A stretch of 33,454 nt of DNA, from contig PEAL01000017.1 in assembly GCA_002753725.1 (NCBI GenBank), positions 1-33,454 of the forward strand, written 5' to 3'. The stretch comes from Deltaproteobacteria bacterium. Lineage in GTDB: Bacteria > Desulfobacterota > Desulfobacteria > Desulfobacterales > Magnetomoraceae. The notes under the pieces are model-generated. The model made no database searches and had not been told where the DNA came from. It saw only the letters and a program-made list of their open reading frames with translations. Each line of letters opens with the position of its first letter. The first letter of the stretch is position 1. A program made the position numbers and the translations under genes. Below are positions 9,681 through 19,528 of the stretch, piece after piece.

Positions 9681-10133
9681 ATGAAAAAGTTTAAGTTCAA
9701 GCTTGACGCGGTCCTTAGATATCGTAAATACCGCGAAAGAAATGCACAACTTGAGCTTGTCAAGGTCAAAAATGCTGTTGTTGAAAAACGTCAACTCATT
9801 GAAAAACTAAAAAAAAATAGGTTACAAGCGATTCTGGAGCTTAAAACTTGCGAAGAAAAAGGAATATCTGTTGGTCGGCATCGTTTTTATACGAACTATA
9901 TTACAGGAACCGATCATGCCCTTGAAGAAGAGCAAAAGCAATTAGTTCAATTAGAAAAAGTTCTCAGACATCATCAGGAAATTGTTCGAAAAGAACAAAT
10001 CAAACGAAAAACGCTTGAAAAAATTGAAGATATAAAGAAAAAAGAATATATTTCAGACTATATTAAATTTGAACAAAAAACTATGGATGAAATGGTTGCC
10101 ATCAGGCACAAGCCAATAAAGGAGGCAGCATGA
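9681..10133 (+). CDS. fliJ: Flagellar export chaperone FliJ
   Basis: Starts 'MKKFKFKLDAVLRYRKYRERNAQLELVKVK'. Highly charged coiled coil directly after fliI. Confidence 0.9.
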   Translation: MKKFKFKLDAVLRYRKYRERNAQLELVKVKNAVVEKRQLIEKLKKNRLQAILELKTCEEKGISVGRHRFYTNYITGTDHALEEEQKQLVQLEKVLRHHQEIVRKEQIKRKTLEKIEDIKKKEYISDYIKFEQKTMDEMVAIRHKPIKEAA

Positions 10134-10780
10134 GTCGTCTTATTCCGAATAATCAACTCATTTATCGTGTCATTTGCAGCATACTGATCGTAAAAATGGT
10201 CATTATTTGTACGATTTTGAGTGTTGACATGACTGAGCCGATTCCGGTGATTCAAACAGAAGCCATTGCAGAGAATACAACAGAAAACGTTTCCAAAAAT
10301 GATATGACACTGTCAATGGATCGTATGGAACAACAAAATCATTTTTACGCCAAGCCTGAAAATGCGTACCTGGAATCTGAAATCATTCAGCGGGAACGGG
10401 AAACTCTCATTCGAGAAAGACAAAAACTTGAAAATGAACGACAACACCTTGATTCAGTAAAAAAAGAAATTGATCAAAAAATTGCACGACTTTCTGAAAT
10501 TCAAGTCACTGTCCAAAACAAAATTAAACAACAAGAGGAACTGATCAAGCAATATCAAGTTATGCAAGAAACAGCGATGGATAAACAATTCAAACATCTT
10601 TTAAAAATTTATACATCAATGCCGTCAAAAAAATCAGCGACATTGATTGATAAATTGGATATTGATATTGCCATTCGTCTGCTTTCAAAAATGAAAGGTG
10701 AACAGGTGGGGCAGATTTTGAGTTATGTTTCACCAGAAAAAGCGGCAAGTATCAGCGAACATCTCGCTCGTTCCAACTAA
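10130..10780 (+). CDS. MotE-like flagellar protein (TM anchor, coiled coil, MgtE_N-like C-terminus)
   Basis: 4-bp overlap with fliJ. N-terminal TM helix, long coiled coil, and C-terminal 'LLKIYTSMPSKKSATLIDKLDIDIAIRLLSKMKGEQVGQILSYVSPEKAASISEHLA'. Confidence 0.8.
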   Translation: MSRLIPNNQLIYRVICSILIVKMVIICTILSVDMTEPIPVIQTEAIAENTTENVSKNDMTLSMDRMEQQNHFYAKPENAYLESEIIQRERETLIRERQKLENERQHLDSVKKEIDQKIARLSEIQVTVQNKIKQQEELIKQYQVMQETAMDKQFKHLLKIYTSMPSKKSATLIDKLDIDIAIRLLSKMKGEQVGQILSYVSPEKAASISEHLARSN

Positions 10781-10866
10781 ACATGCATTCAAATATTGGC
10801 TCTTTTAAAAACTAAATATTATTCATTATTTTTAATATTCTCTAATTTTCATTGTTTATTAATTGT

Positions 10867-10894
10867 TAAAGTTTTCAGAAATACCTGACGAATA
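10867..10894 (+). promoter_or_regulatory. Candidate sigma28 (FliA) promoter upstream of flgM
   Basis: TAAAGTTT (10867-10874), 12-nt spacer, GACGAATA (10887-10894). The -35 matches the classic TAAAGTTT consensus exactly; the -10 matches GCCGATAA at 5 of 8 positions. Confidence 0.55.
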
Positions 10895-10960
10895 TTATTT
10901 CAAATGAAGGACAAAATAATTATGAATTTCAACTTCAAGGAATGAAAAGGAAACGCAGCC

Positions 10961-11293
10961 ATGACAATAATAAACAGCATATTAACGGGATTAGCAAGGA
11001 ACAATGAGACCACTCAAAAATCACAGGTTCCGGCGCCAAAACAAACCATAGACCCGAGCAAAATATATGAAGAGTCTTCAAATGAAATAACGACACCAGA
11101 AGATGTACTGATAGATTTCTCCAAAAGATCAAAAGAAGCATTTTCGCTTCTTGACTATATGGACGACATACCTGATATTCGAGAACAAAAAGTAGCAGAA
11201 CTTCGACAACGAATACAAGATGGCACATACACGTTTGATTATGAACAAACAGCGGCTAACATGGTCGATGAGTATCTCAGTGGCAAACTTTGA
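10961..11293 (+). CDS. flgM: Negative regulator of flagellin synthesis (anti-sigma28) FlgM
   Basis: C-terminal 'IPDIREQKVAELRQRIQDGTYTFDYEQTAANMVDEYL' is a typical FlgM signature. Confidence 0.92.
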   Translation: MTIINSILTGLARNNETTQKSQVPAPKQTIDPSKIYEESSNEITTPEDVLIDFSKRSKEAFSLLDYMDDIPDIREQKVAELRQRIQDGTYTFDYEQTAANMVDEYLSGKL

Positions 11294-11325
11294 CAATAAT
11301 CTATGCAAACAAAACGGTTTATATA

Positions 11326-11360
11326 AAAAGGCGAGTCTATAAGGCTCGCCTTTTTTTTTG
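11326..11360 (+). terminator. Rho-independent terminator after flgM
   Basis: AAAAAGGCGAG - loop - CTCGCCTTTTTTTTT. Confidence 0.9.
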
Positions 11361-11743
11361 TGCGAAATCAAATAAATGCATCTTCCTTCCATAAAATTCT
11401 TGATTTCCTTTACAAATTGAATATATATTAGAAGAGTTAAATAAATCTCTTCACTGTCCACAATCAATTTATTTGAATGAATTGCAATTATTGGCTAAAG
11501 AGAAAAAGCTCAATACGTGTCAGCTCCCCTCCTGGAATGCGGAATCAATGAAACGCAGTATATCTTAATTCATTATCAGAGATGAAAATGATTTGTTTAT
11601 CAATAAAATCTGTTAAAGAGAACTCTCGCAAAAAAATTTATAATAGACTAAAATCATAATAAGGTTATTTATTATCTATGTTTTATTAGGAAGCTCAACA
11701 TACGTGAGCGCCTTGAGTATGAAATGATAAAAGGAATATTTCA

Positions 11744-12223
11744 TTGGTCATAACAGTAGGGGTCGGAGATCTTAAAATTAGTAATAAACCGGGAGATGTG
11801 ATTATTACGCATGCTTTGGGTTCATGCATTGGGATAACCGTGTATGACCCTGAAGTTCAAGTTGCTGGAATGTTACATTATATGCTTCCGGAATCAAGCC
11901 TGGACAGGGATAAGGCAAAGAAGTCTCCTTTCATGTTTGCAGATACAGGCATTCCTATTTTATTTCGATCGTGTTATAAATTGGGCGCAGTAAAAAGTAG
12001 GATGATCGTTAAAGTGGCCGGTGGAAGTTCGATAATGGACGATTCGGGCTTTTTTAATATTGGAAAACGAAATTATGCATCCCTTCGAAAAATATTATGG
12101 CGCAACAATGTTTTAATCCAGTCTGAAAATATTGGCGGAAAAGGCAACCGAACAATTCGTTTGCATATTTCTAACGGCCTTGTTGAAGTGAAAGAATCAA
12201 ATAAGGGGTATCGCCCACTATAG
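11744..12223 (+). CDS. cheD: Chemoreceptor glutamine deamidase CheD
   Basis: TTG start at 11744. 'VITHALGSCIGITVYDP...AGMLHYMLPES' (catalytic Cys, LH motif), then 'KVAGGSSIMDDSGFFNIGKRNYASLRKIL...IGGKGNRTIRL'. Confidence 0.93.
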   Translation: MVITVGVGDLKISNKPGDVIITHALGSCIGITVYDPEVQVAGMLHYMLPESSLDRDKAKKSPFMFADTGIPILFRSCYKLGAVKSRMIVKVAGGSSIMDDSGFFNIGKRNYASLRKILWRNNVLIQSENIGGKGNRTIRLHISNGLVEVKESNKGYRPL

Positions 12224-12499
12224 AAAATAGAAATGTTTTGAGCAAAAATATAAGTTTCATTGAAAACACTTTGAATTTTTTTTGAATTAGTGCTATTTAT
12301 GTAAGATCATTTTACATCGTATTGAATCTATTAATAAATAATAATTGAATACAAACGAATTCGGTGACCTGTACGAATATAATTACCGGTCAACATTAAT
12401 AAATCGGATCCTGTCAGTTTTATATATGTTGCTGTATAGAATTTACGACGTCCGAATATTAGTTCATACAAAAAAATTTTTAATACAGATGCGGGGCTG

Positions 12500-12925
12500 A
12501 TGGCATTTAATATTCTCATTGTTGATGATTCCCCATCCATGCGACAGGTTATTAAAAGAACCATTCAAATATCTGGTTTTGATGTGGGGCATTTTTATGA
12601 AGTAAACAATGGCAAAGAAGCGCTTGAGTTATTGAAGGATGAATGGGTGGATGTTATTGTTTCCGATATCAATATGCCGGTCATGGATGGTATAACGTTT
12701 GTTAAATTATTACAAGAAGATGCGCTAACCTCCAATATTCCTGTAGTTGTTATTACAACAGAAGGAAGAGAATCATGCCTGGAAAAAATTATGAATTTAG
12801 GGGTCACGGCATGTATACAAAAGCCCTTTAAACCAGAAACGTTTCGAAACAAACTTATCGGCGTTTTGGGCACTGAACAGACAAAAACGGATAAAGAAAA
12901 TTCATTGAATGGTTATGAATTTTAA
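12500..12925 (+). CDS. cheY: Chemotaxis response regulator CheY
   Basis: Single receiver domain: 'ILIVDDSPSMRQVIK', 'DVIVSDINMPVMDG', 'VVVITTE', 'QKPFKPE'. Confidence 0.88.
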   Translation: MAFNILIVDDSPSMRQVIKRTIQISGFDVGHFYEVNNGKEALELLKDEWVDVIVSDINMPVMDGITFVKLLQEDALTSNIPVVVITTEGRESCLEKIMNLGVTACIQKPFKPETFRNKLIGVLGTEQTKTDKENSLNGYEF

Positions 12926-12955
12926 TTTTTTGTTTTTTTGAGCATATGAGGCTGA

Positions 12956-14002
<1,047 letters not shown>

Positions 14003-14053
14003 CATAAAGATCTTATCCAAAAACCGTAACGTATTGTTTCAAAAAAGTGGAGT

Positions 14054-16294
14054 ATGAATCATATGGAAAATTTCATCAATGCATTAAATAAATTGATCGA
14101 AAAATTTTTAGTAGAAGTTGAAACGGTTGATGCTGATAATATTCAAGCGATGGGTTCTCTCATGAACAGCATGGACGAGCTTGTTCAACTGGCACAGGAT
14201 AACAATCAAGCAGATCTGATACGAATCGGTTCTGGAATTAAATCAATGGCGGGTTCATTGGCATGGGGGGAGCCTGATCATTCTGTTGAACAAGTTCAGG
14301 ATGGGGCAAAGTTATTGAAAGAACTTTCCAGTGATATCGAGTCAGGTGCTGCAATCACTGATAAAGTAACAGACTATTTGAACAAGTGTGGGGTTAAAGA
14401 AACTACAGAAAAATCAGAAGAAATTGTTGAGGAAGAAGAACCGGAAGCAGAGGAAATAGAAGAACCAGAACCCGAAAATCAATTTGTTGTGGATTTAAGC
14501 CAGGATAAAGAGTTAATTGAAAATTTCATCATGGAAGCCCTTGAAAACTTTAGAGATATTGAGGTTAGTATTGTAGAGCTTGAAGAAGATCCTGGAAATA
14601 TTGAAATTATCAATGATATATTTAGGCCCTTTCACACAATAAAAGGGGTTTCAGGCTTTCTCAATCTCACTCAAATAAATAAATTAACGCATCAGGTAGA
14701 AACGCTTCTGGACGAAGCAAGAGATCAGCGTTTGGTAATTGATGAAAACATTATTGACCTGGTACTTGCTGCCATTGATCTTACGAAAAATATGATCAAC
14801 CATCTTGATGAACAATTGAAAACAGGAGACTCAACACCCAAAAAATTTGGTATGGCTTCATTGATCAAGCGTTTGAAAAATGCAGCAGAAGGCAAATTTG
14901 ATGAAGCTCCTTCCAAATCTGTATCTGCCCCTAAATCAGATTTAAAACCATCAGATATTATTCCTCTGGATGACGACAGCGATGAGGAGATTGAAGATGA
15001 GGATGGAGATACTGATAGTGATGATGACGATATTCCACAAAAATCAGAAGCCAAAGATACACCAGTAAAACAGGAACCGCCCACAAGTTCACCTGTAGCT
15101 CAGGCAGCGCCTAAAAAGGCGGCCATTCAATCGCCTGCATTTGTAAAAGTAGATACCCATAAATTAGATAATATGATTGATATGGTCGGTGAACTTGTCA
15201 TTAACCAGGCAATGCTTAACCAGGAAATCGGCGATTCAGTGTCATCGGACAATCGGAAACTTTATAGCAGTATTACTCAGTTAACGCGAATCACATCTGA
15301 AATCCAACGAATTTCTATGTCTATGCGTATGATTCCAATTAAACAAACGTTTCAAAAAATGGTTCGTCTTGTTCGTGATTTAGCGAAAAAATCTGGTAAA
15401 CAGATTGGCTTAAAAATGCTGGGTGAAGAAACTGAAATTGATCGTAACATGGTTGATGAGATTTATGATCCATTGGTTCATCTGGTTCGAAATTCATGCG
15501 ATCATGGACTTGAATTGCCCGAAGACAGAAGAAAAAAAGGAAAAGCTGAAAAAGGTCTGGTTACACTCAATGCTTACCACAAAGGCGGCAATATTGTTAT
15601 TGAGATCAAAGATGATGGTCGTGGGTTGAATCGCGACAAGATTATAAAAAAAGCCCTTGAAAAAAATCTGATAAAAACAGGTGAAAATCTTGCCGATCTG
15701 GAAGTATTCAGTTTAATATTTCAACCGGGTTTTTCCACTGCGGATAAAATTACAGATGTTTCTGGACGTGGTGTTGGTATGGATGTTGTGAAACGGGTTA
15801 TTGATAATATGCGAGGTAAACTTGAAGTCGTCTCCGAACCGGATCAAGGGACTGTAATTTTTCTGAAATTGCCCCTCACCCTTGCAATTATCGACGGAAT
15901 CATTGTTCGGGCGGGAGAACGAGATTATATCATGCCAACGGCTTCTGTACTTGAATCATTAAGACCGGAAAGGGAATCATATAAGCATGTTGTCAATAAA
16001 GGAGAAATGATTCAAATCCGCGAAAGACTTTATCCTCTGATTCGTTTACATGAAATTTTTGGTTTTGAGCCCAAGAACTTTAATCCCTGGGAAGGAATTG
16101 TTGTTGTTGCTGAAAGTGATGGACGACACAAATGCATTTTAGTTGATGAAATTGTAGGAAAACAAGAAGTTGTGATTAAAAACTTGGGTGGTTTGAAAAA
16201 AGTAAAGGGAATGGCAGGTGGTGCGATTTTAGCCGACGGTCGTGTTGGACTCATTTTGGATGTATCCGGTCTATTTGAAATCAGTGAAAATTAA
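14054..16294 (+). CDS. cheA: Chemotaxis histidine kinase CheA
   Basis: Hpt 'FRPFHTIKGVSGFL' (His194), dimerisation 'DNMIDMVGELVINQAML', kinase 'HLVRNSCDHGLELPEDR', 'GRGVGMDVVKRVI', and a C-terminal CheW-like P5 domain. Confidence 0.97.
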   Translation: MNHMENFINALNKLIEKFLVEVETVDADNIQAMGSLMNSMDELVQLAQDNNQADLIRIGSGIKSMAGSLAWGEPDHSVEQVQDGAKLLKELSSDIESGAAITDKVTDYLNKCGVKETTEKSEEIVEEEEPEAEEIEEPEPENQFVVDLSQDKELIENFIMEALENFRDIEVSIVELEEDPGNIEIINDIFRPFHTIKGVSGFLNLTQINKLTHQVETLLDEARDQRLVIDENIIDLVLAAIDLTKNMINHLDEQLKTGDSTPKKFGMASLIKRLKNAAEGKFDEAPSKSVSAPKSDLKPSDIIPLDDDSDEEIEDEDGDTDSDDDDIPQKSEAKDTPVKQEPPTSSPVAQAAPKKAAIQSPAFVKVDTHKLDNMIDMVGELVINQAMLNQEIGDSVSSDNRKLYSSITQLTRITSEIQRISMSMRMIPIKQTFQKMVRLVRDLAKKSGKQIGLKMLGEETEIDRNMVDEIYDPLVHLVRNSCDHGLELPEDRRKKGKAEKGLVTLNAYHKGGNIVIEIKDDGRGLNRDKIIKKALEKNLIKTGENLADLEVFSLIFQPGFSTADKITDVSGRGVGMDVVKRVIDNMRGKLEVVSEPDQGTVIFLKLPLTLAIIDGIIVRAGERDYIMPTASVLESLRPERESYKHVVNKGEMIQIRERLYPLIRLHEIFGFEPKNFNPWEGIVVVAESDGRHKCILVDEIVGKQEVVIKNLGGLKKVKGMAGGAILADGRVGLILDVSGLFEISEN

Positions 16295-16341
16295 CTCTTC
16301 AACGATTTACACTCAGCCAAAAACTCCGTTTAAAATAACCA

Positions 16342-17190
16342 TTGTGTGTTGGAGTTTTTCTAATGATTAAAACGCCAGATTTATCTGACGATGATTTTAA
16401 AAGTTTCAAAACCCTGATTTATAATAAATGTGGTATTTGTTTACATGAAGGGAAGAAGGAACTTGTTCGCGCTAGGCTTAACAAACGCTTGCGTCAAACC
16501 GGTATAAAATCATTTAATGATTACTACCAATTTTTAACCAATGATGATAATGGCGATGAATTGGTAGTCATGCTGGATGCCATTTCCACCAATAAAACCA
16601 GTTTTTTTCGAGAAATCAAACATTTTGATTTTTTGAATAAAGAGGTGTTTCCACGGTATGCTTCCGCAGAATATGGCAGACGCCTGCGTTTTTGGAGTGC
16701 AGCCTGTTCAAGCGGTGAAGAACCATATACGTTAGCGATCAGCCTGCTAGAATTTTTAGGGAAAAATGCAAATTTTGATATCAAAATTTTGGCAACCGAT
16801 ATTTCTACAAAAGTACTGAGTGAAGCCCAACGAGGGGTATATCAGACGGATCGTGTTGAGGATATACCCAAACCACTCATTCGAACGTATTTTCAACAAG
16901 GACATGGTCGTCAACATGGTTTTTACAAGGTTAAACCCATACTCAGAAATATCGTTTCATTTAAACGATTTAATTTAATGGATAAATTTCCATTCAGCGG
17001 TGTTTTTCAATTTGTTTTCTGTCGAAATGTAATGATATATTTTGATAAAAAAACACAAGAAAAGTTGGTGAATAAATTTTATCAATGCATTGTTCCAGGT
17101 GGATATCTGATGATCGGACATTCAGAGAGCTTGACAGGGGTAAACCATCCCTTTAAATACATTCAACCCAGTGTTTATCAAAAAGATTGA
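16342..17190 (+). CDS. cheR: Chemotaxis protein methyltransferase CheR
   Basis: 'NKTSFFREIKHFDFL', 'LRFWSAACSSGEEPYTLAI', 'ILATDISTKVLSEAQRGVY', 'FVFCRNVMIYFDKKTQ', 'LMIGHSESL'. True start may be the downstream ATG at 16363. Confidence 0.97.
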   Translation: MCVGVFLMIKTPDLSDDDFKSFKTLIYNKCGICLHEGKKELVRARLNKRLRQTGIKSFNDYYQFLTNDDNGDELVVMLDAISTNKTSFFREIKHFDFLNKEVFPRYASAEYGRRLRFWSAACSSGEEPYTLAISLLEFLGKNANFDIKILATDISTKVLSEAQRGVYQTDRVEDIPKPLIRTYFQQGHGRQHGFYKVKPILRNIVSFKRFNLMDKFPFSGVFQFVFCRNVMIYFDKKTQEKLVNKFYQCIVPGGYLMIGHSESLTGVNHPFKYIQPSVYQKD

Positions 17191-17207
17191 TTAAAGATTG
17201 ACAAAAC

Positions 17208-17663
17208 ATGATTGATGATGCTCAAACCAAACAAAAAATTTTAGAAAACACGCTTTGTAATGTATTTGAAAATATGTATTACATGTTTCCAGAAAGAATC
17301 ATTCATTCATACGATCAATTTTCTTTTCCGCTGCTTTGTTTTTACACGCAAGTCCCATTCTGTGAAAATCAAAAGCGCTTTTACCTTTATGCTGCTAAGC
17401 TTTTGGTCACAAAAATGGCTAAAAATTTTTTAGGAGAAGAACGATCCTTTGAAGATGATGAATTAATTGATATTTTTAGAGAAGCCGCTAATGTGATTAT
17501 CGGAAATTTTATTTCTGCAAGTGATGCTGCCCCTGATGTACGATTTCAAGTCCCTGTTATTACCGAAAAAATGATAAAATCATGTGTGAGTGAACGTTCG
17601 AGTGATATTGATTTGATATACGCTATTGAAAGTGATTTTTTTAAAATAGAATTAATTGGCTAA
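17208..17663 (+). CDS. CheX/CheC-like chemotaxis protein (divergent)
   Basis: 151 aa. 'IDIFREAANVIIGNFIS' resembles the ExxN...G motif of the CheC/CheX/FliY phosphatase fold. Lies between cheR and cheX. Confidence 0.6.
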   Translation: MIDDAQTKQKILENTLCNVFENMYYMFPERIIHSYDQFSFPLLCFYTQVPFCENQKRFYLYAAKLLVTKMAKNFLGEERSFEDDELIDIFREAANVIIGNFISASDAAPDVRFQVPVITEKMIKSCVSERSSDIDLIYAIESDFFKIELIG

Positions 17664-17684
17664 AAAAAATATGGGAGTTTTTTT

Positions 17685-18146
17685 ATGAATGCTCAGTTGA
17701 TAAACCCCTTTATCAAAGCGACACTGAATGTACTGGAAACGATGGCTTTTACAAGGCCTACGCCTCAGAAACCCTTTTTAAAAAAAGATATAACGGCAAA
17801 GGGCGATGTTTCGTCCATTATTGGGCTTTCAGGGGAATCAAAAGGGACCATTTCAATTACATTTACGGAACCTTGTATATTATCTATTGTATCCAATATG
17901 TTTGGTGAAACAATGACCCAATTGGATGAGGAAGTGATGGACGCCGTTGGTGAAATTGCCAACATGATTTCTGGCCAGGCGCGTCAGGAGCTTGAAAGCA
18001 AAGGAAAAGTGCTATACGCGGCAGTCCCAACAATGATAAAGGGAAAAGACCATACAATAAGTCACAAAACAACAGCCGCAATTATGGCTGTACCCTTTGG
18101 AACCGAATATGGTGAATTTACCATTGAAGTATGTTTTGAAGATTAA
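17685..18146 (+). CDS. cheX: Chemotaxis protein CheX
   Basis: 'NPFIKATLNVLETMAFTRPTPQKPF', 'VMDAVGEIANMISGQARQELE', 'VPTMIKGKDHTISH'. Confidence 0.88.
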   Translation: MNAQLINPFIKATLNVLETMAFTRPTPQKPFLKKDITAKGDVSSIIGLSGESKGTISITFTEPCILSIVSNMFGETMTQLDEEVMDAVGEIANMISGQARQELESKGKVLYAAVPTMIKGKDHTISHKTTAAIMAVPFGTEYGEFTIEVCFED

Positions 18147-18163
18147 GGTTAAGAGGAGGAGAT

Positions 18164-18553
18164 ATGCCTTTAGATTTGAATATGAACGTTTTAGTTGTCG
18201 ATGATTTTCTTACGATGCGGCGAATATTAAAAAACATTCTAAAACAGGTGGGCTTCAAAAAGATGGAAGAAGCGGAGGATGGCGCGCAAGCACTTGATAT
18301 GATAAAAAATGCTGACCCTGTGTTCGATCTGATTATTGCAGACTGGAACATGCCTAAAATGACCGGTATCGAACTGTTGAAAGCTATCCGTGCTGATCCT
18401 GAATTAAAACATTTACCGGTAATCATGGTAACAGCAGAGGCCCAAAAAAGCCGCGTACTTGAAGCTGTTCAGGCAGGAGTGAGCAATTATATTGTTAAAC
18501 CATTCACTGCTGAAACAGTTAAAACAAAACTTGAACAGGTTTTTAAAAAATAA
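18164..18553 (+). CDS. cheY: Chemotaxis response regulator CheY (second copy)
   Basis: 'NVLVVDDFLTMRRILKNILKQVGF', 'DLIIADWNMPKMTGIELLKAIR', 'VIMVTAEAQ', 'IVKPFTAETVKTKLEQVF'. Canonical flagellar CheY style. Confidence 0.94.
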   Translation: MPLDLNMNVLVVDDFLTMRRILKNILKQVGFKKMEEAEDGAQALDMIKNADPVFDLIIADWNMPKMTGIELLKAIRADPELKHLPVIMVTAEAQKSRVLEAVQAGVSNYIVKPFTAETVKTKLEQVFKK

Positions 18554-18560
18554 TGTTTCA

Positions 18561-18607
18561 AAAAAACCCATCCATATACATTTTCAATTTTGTGGATGGG
18601 TTTTTTT
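18561..18607. terminator. Bidirectional rho-independent terminator between convergent cheY and the DUF2520 gene
   Basis: AAAAAACCCATCCA - loop - TGGATGGGTTTTTTT, with A-tract and U-tract on both sides. Confidence 0.9.
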
Positions 18608-19520
18608 ATTTTTTTGCAAGTTGCTTATTAAGCAGGGATGCACTATCTGTTGAAATAGTTTTTTGGGCTTGAGCTATTGGAACGGTATATCTGCCAAGTG
18701 TTTGGTAGAGATCTAAAAAGTCAGGTATTATTTGCTGAATTTTTTGAATATGATCCCTGATTGTTTTGATATCTCCACGGGATATGGGGCCGGTCAATGC
18801 ACCAGGGATGCCTTGTTTATCAATATTATTCAACGTTCCTTGAATCAGTGGTTTTAAAATAGCTAAGGCCTCATTTTCAGATAATCCTGCATGTATATTA
18901 AACTGTTTGGCCATTTCGAGCAATGTAATCAGATAGTTCGAGGCAACAACAGCCGCAGCGTGGTATAATTTTTTTCCATCCGTTGAGACTTCGACAACAC
19001 TTGCTTTTAAATCTATTGCAATTTTTTTTCCTAATTCAATAGCGATGGGATCGCCTTCAACAGATACGTAAATTCTCTCAAATGGATTTGGTTCTATATA
19101 TATCACAGGAAAACTCTGCACGGGATGAAAAGATCCCACGTTCAAACCAGCCGCACTGGCAGCAGCCAGAACACTGGATGACAATGATCCGCTGCAATGA
19201 TACACAATGGCATTTGAGTTAAAGCCATTGTTTTCAATTAATTGCTGGCAAACTGTTTCAATGGAATCATCGGGTGTTGTAATGAAAACAACATTTGCGG
19301 ATGATGTGACGTTCCAGGGGATTGTATCAATGATTTGGGCGTTAATGAATTCATTGGCATTTTGAATAGATTCTAAATGCCTTGAGGATAACCCGACAGG
19401 GGTATGGCCGGCTTCTTTTAACCTGATTGACAGGTTTGTACCTAATCGGCCACAGCCGATAATCGCAAAATTAATAGTTGAGGACATTTTTTCTTCCATA
19501 ATTCGATTTTTTCTTAACAA
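18606..19520 (-). CDS. Rossmann-fold/DUF2520-type oxidoreductase-like protein
   Basis: 'INFAIIGCGRLGTNLSIRLKEAGH', 'VVFITTPDDSIETVC', 'IVYHCSGSLSSSVLAAASAAGLNVGSFHPVQSFP', 'LTGPISRGD'. The likely start is an internal Met ('MSSTINF'). Confidence 0.85.
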   Translation of the reverse strand: MLRKNRIMEEKMSSTINFAIIGCGRLGTNLSIRLKEAGHTPVGLSSRHLESIQNANEFINAQIIDTIPWNVTSSANVVFITTPDDSIETVCQQLIENNGFNSNAIVYHCSGSLSSSVLAAASAAGLNVGSFHPVQSFPVIYIEPNPFERIYVSVEGDPIAIELGKKIAIDLKASVVEVSTDGKKLYHAAAVVASNYLITLLEMAKQFNIHAGLSENEALAILKPLIQGTLNNIDKQGIPGALTGPISRGDIKTIRDHIQKIQQIIPDFLDLYQTLGRYTVPIAQAQKTISTDSASLLNKQLAKK

Positions 19521-19528
19521 TAAAAATT

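Noticed and set aside
11129-11467. 112-aa minus-strand ORF over the flgM end and terminator
   Set aside because: Runs through the flgM terminator hairpin and coding sequence; no RBS or motif.
12460-12480. CGTCCGAATATTAG resembling the flgM -10 region, before cheY
   Set aside because: No TAAA-type -35 at the appropriate spacing, so not called as a sigma28 promoter.
14725-15084. 119-aa Ser-rich minus-strand ORF in cheA
   Set aside because: Antisense of the acidic GAT/GAA-rich CheA linker, which produces artificial Ser/Ile-rich translation.
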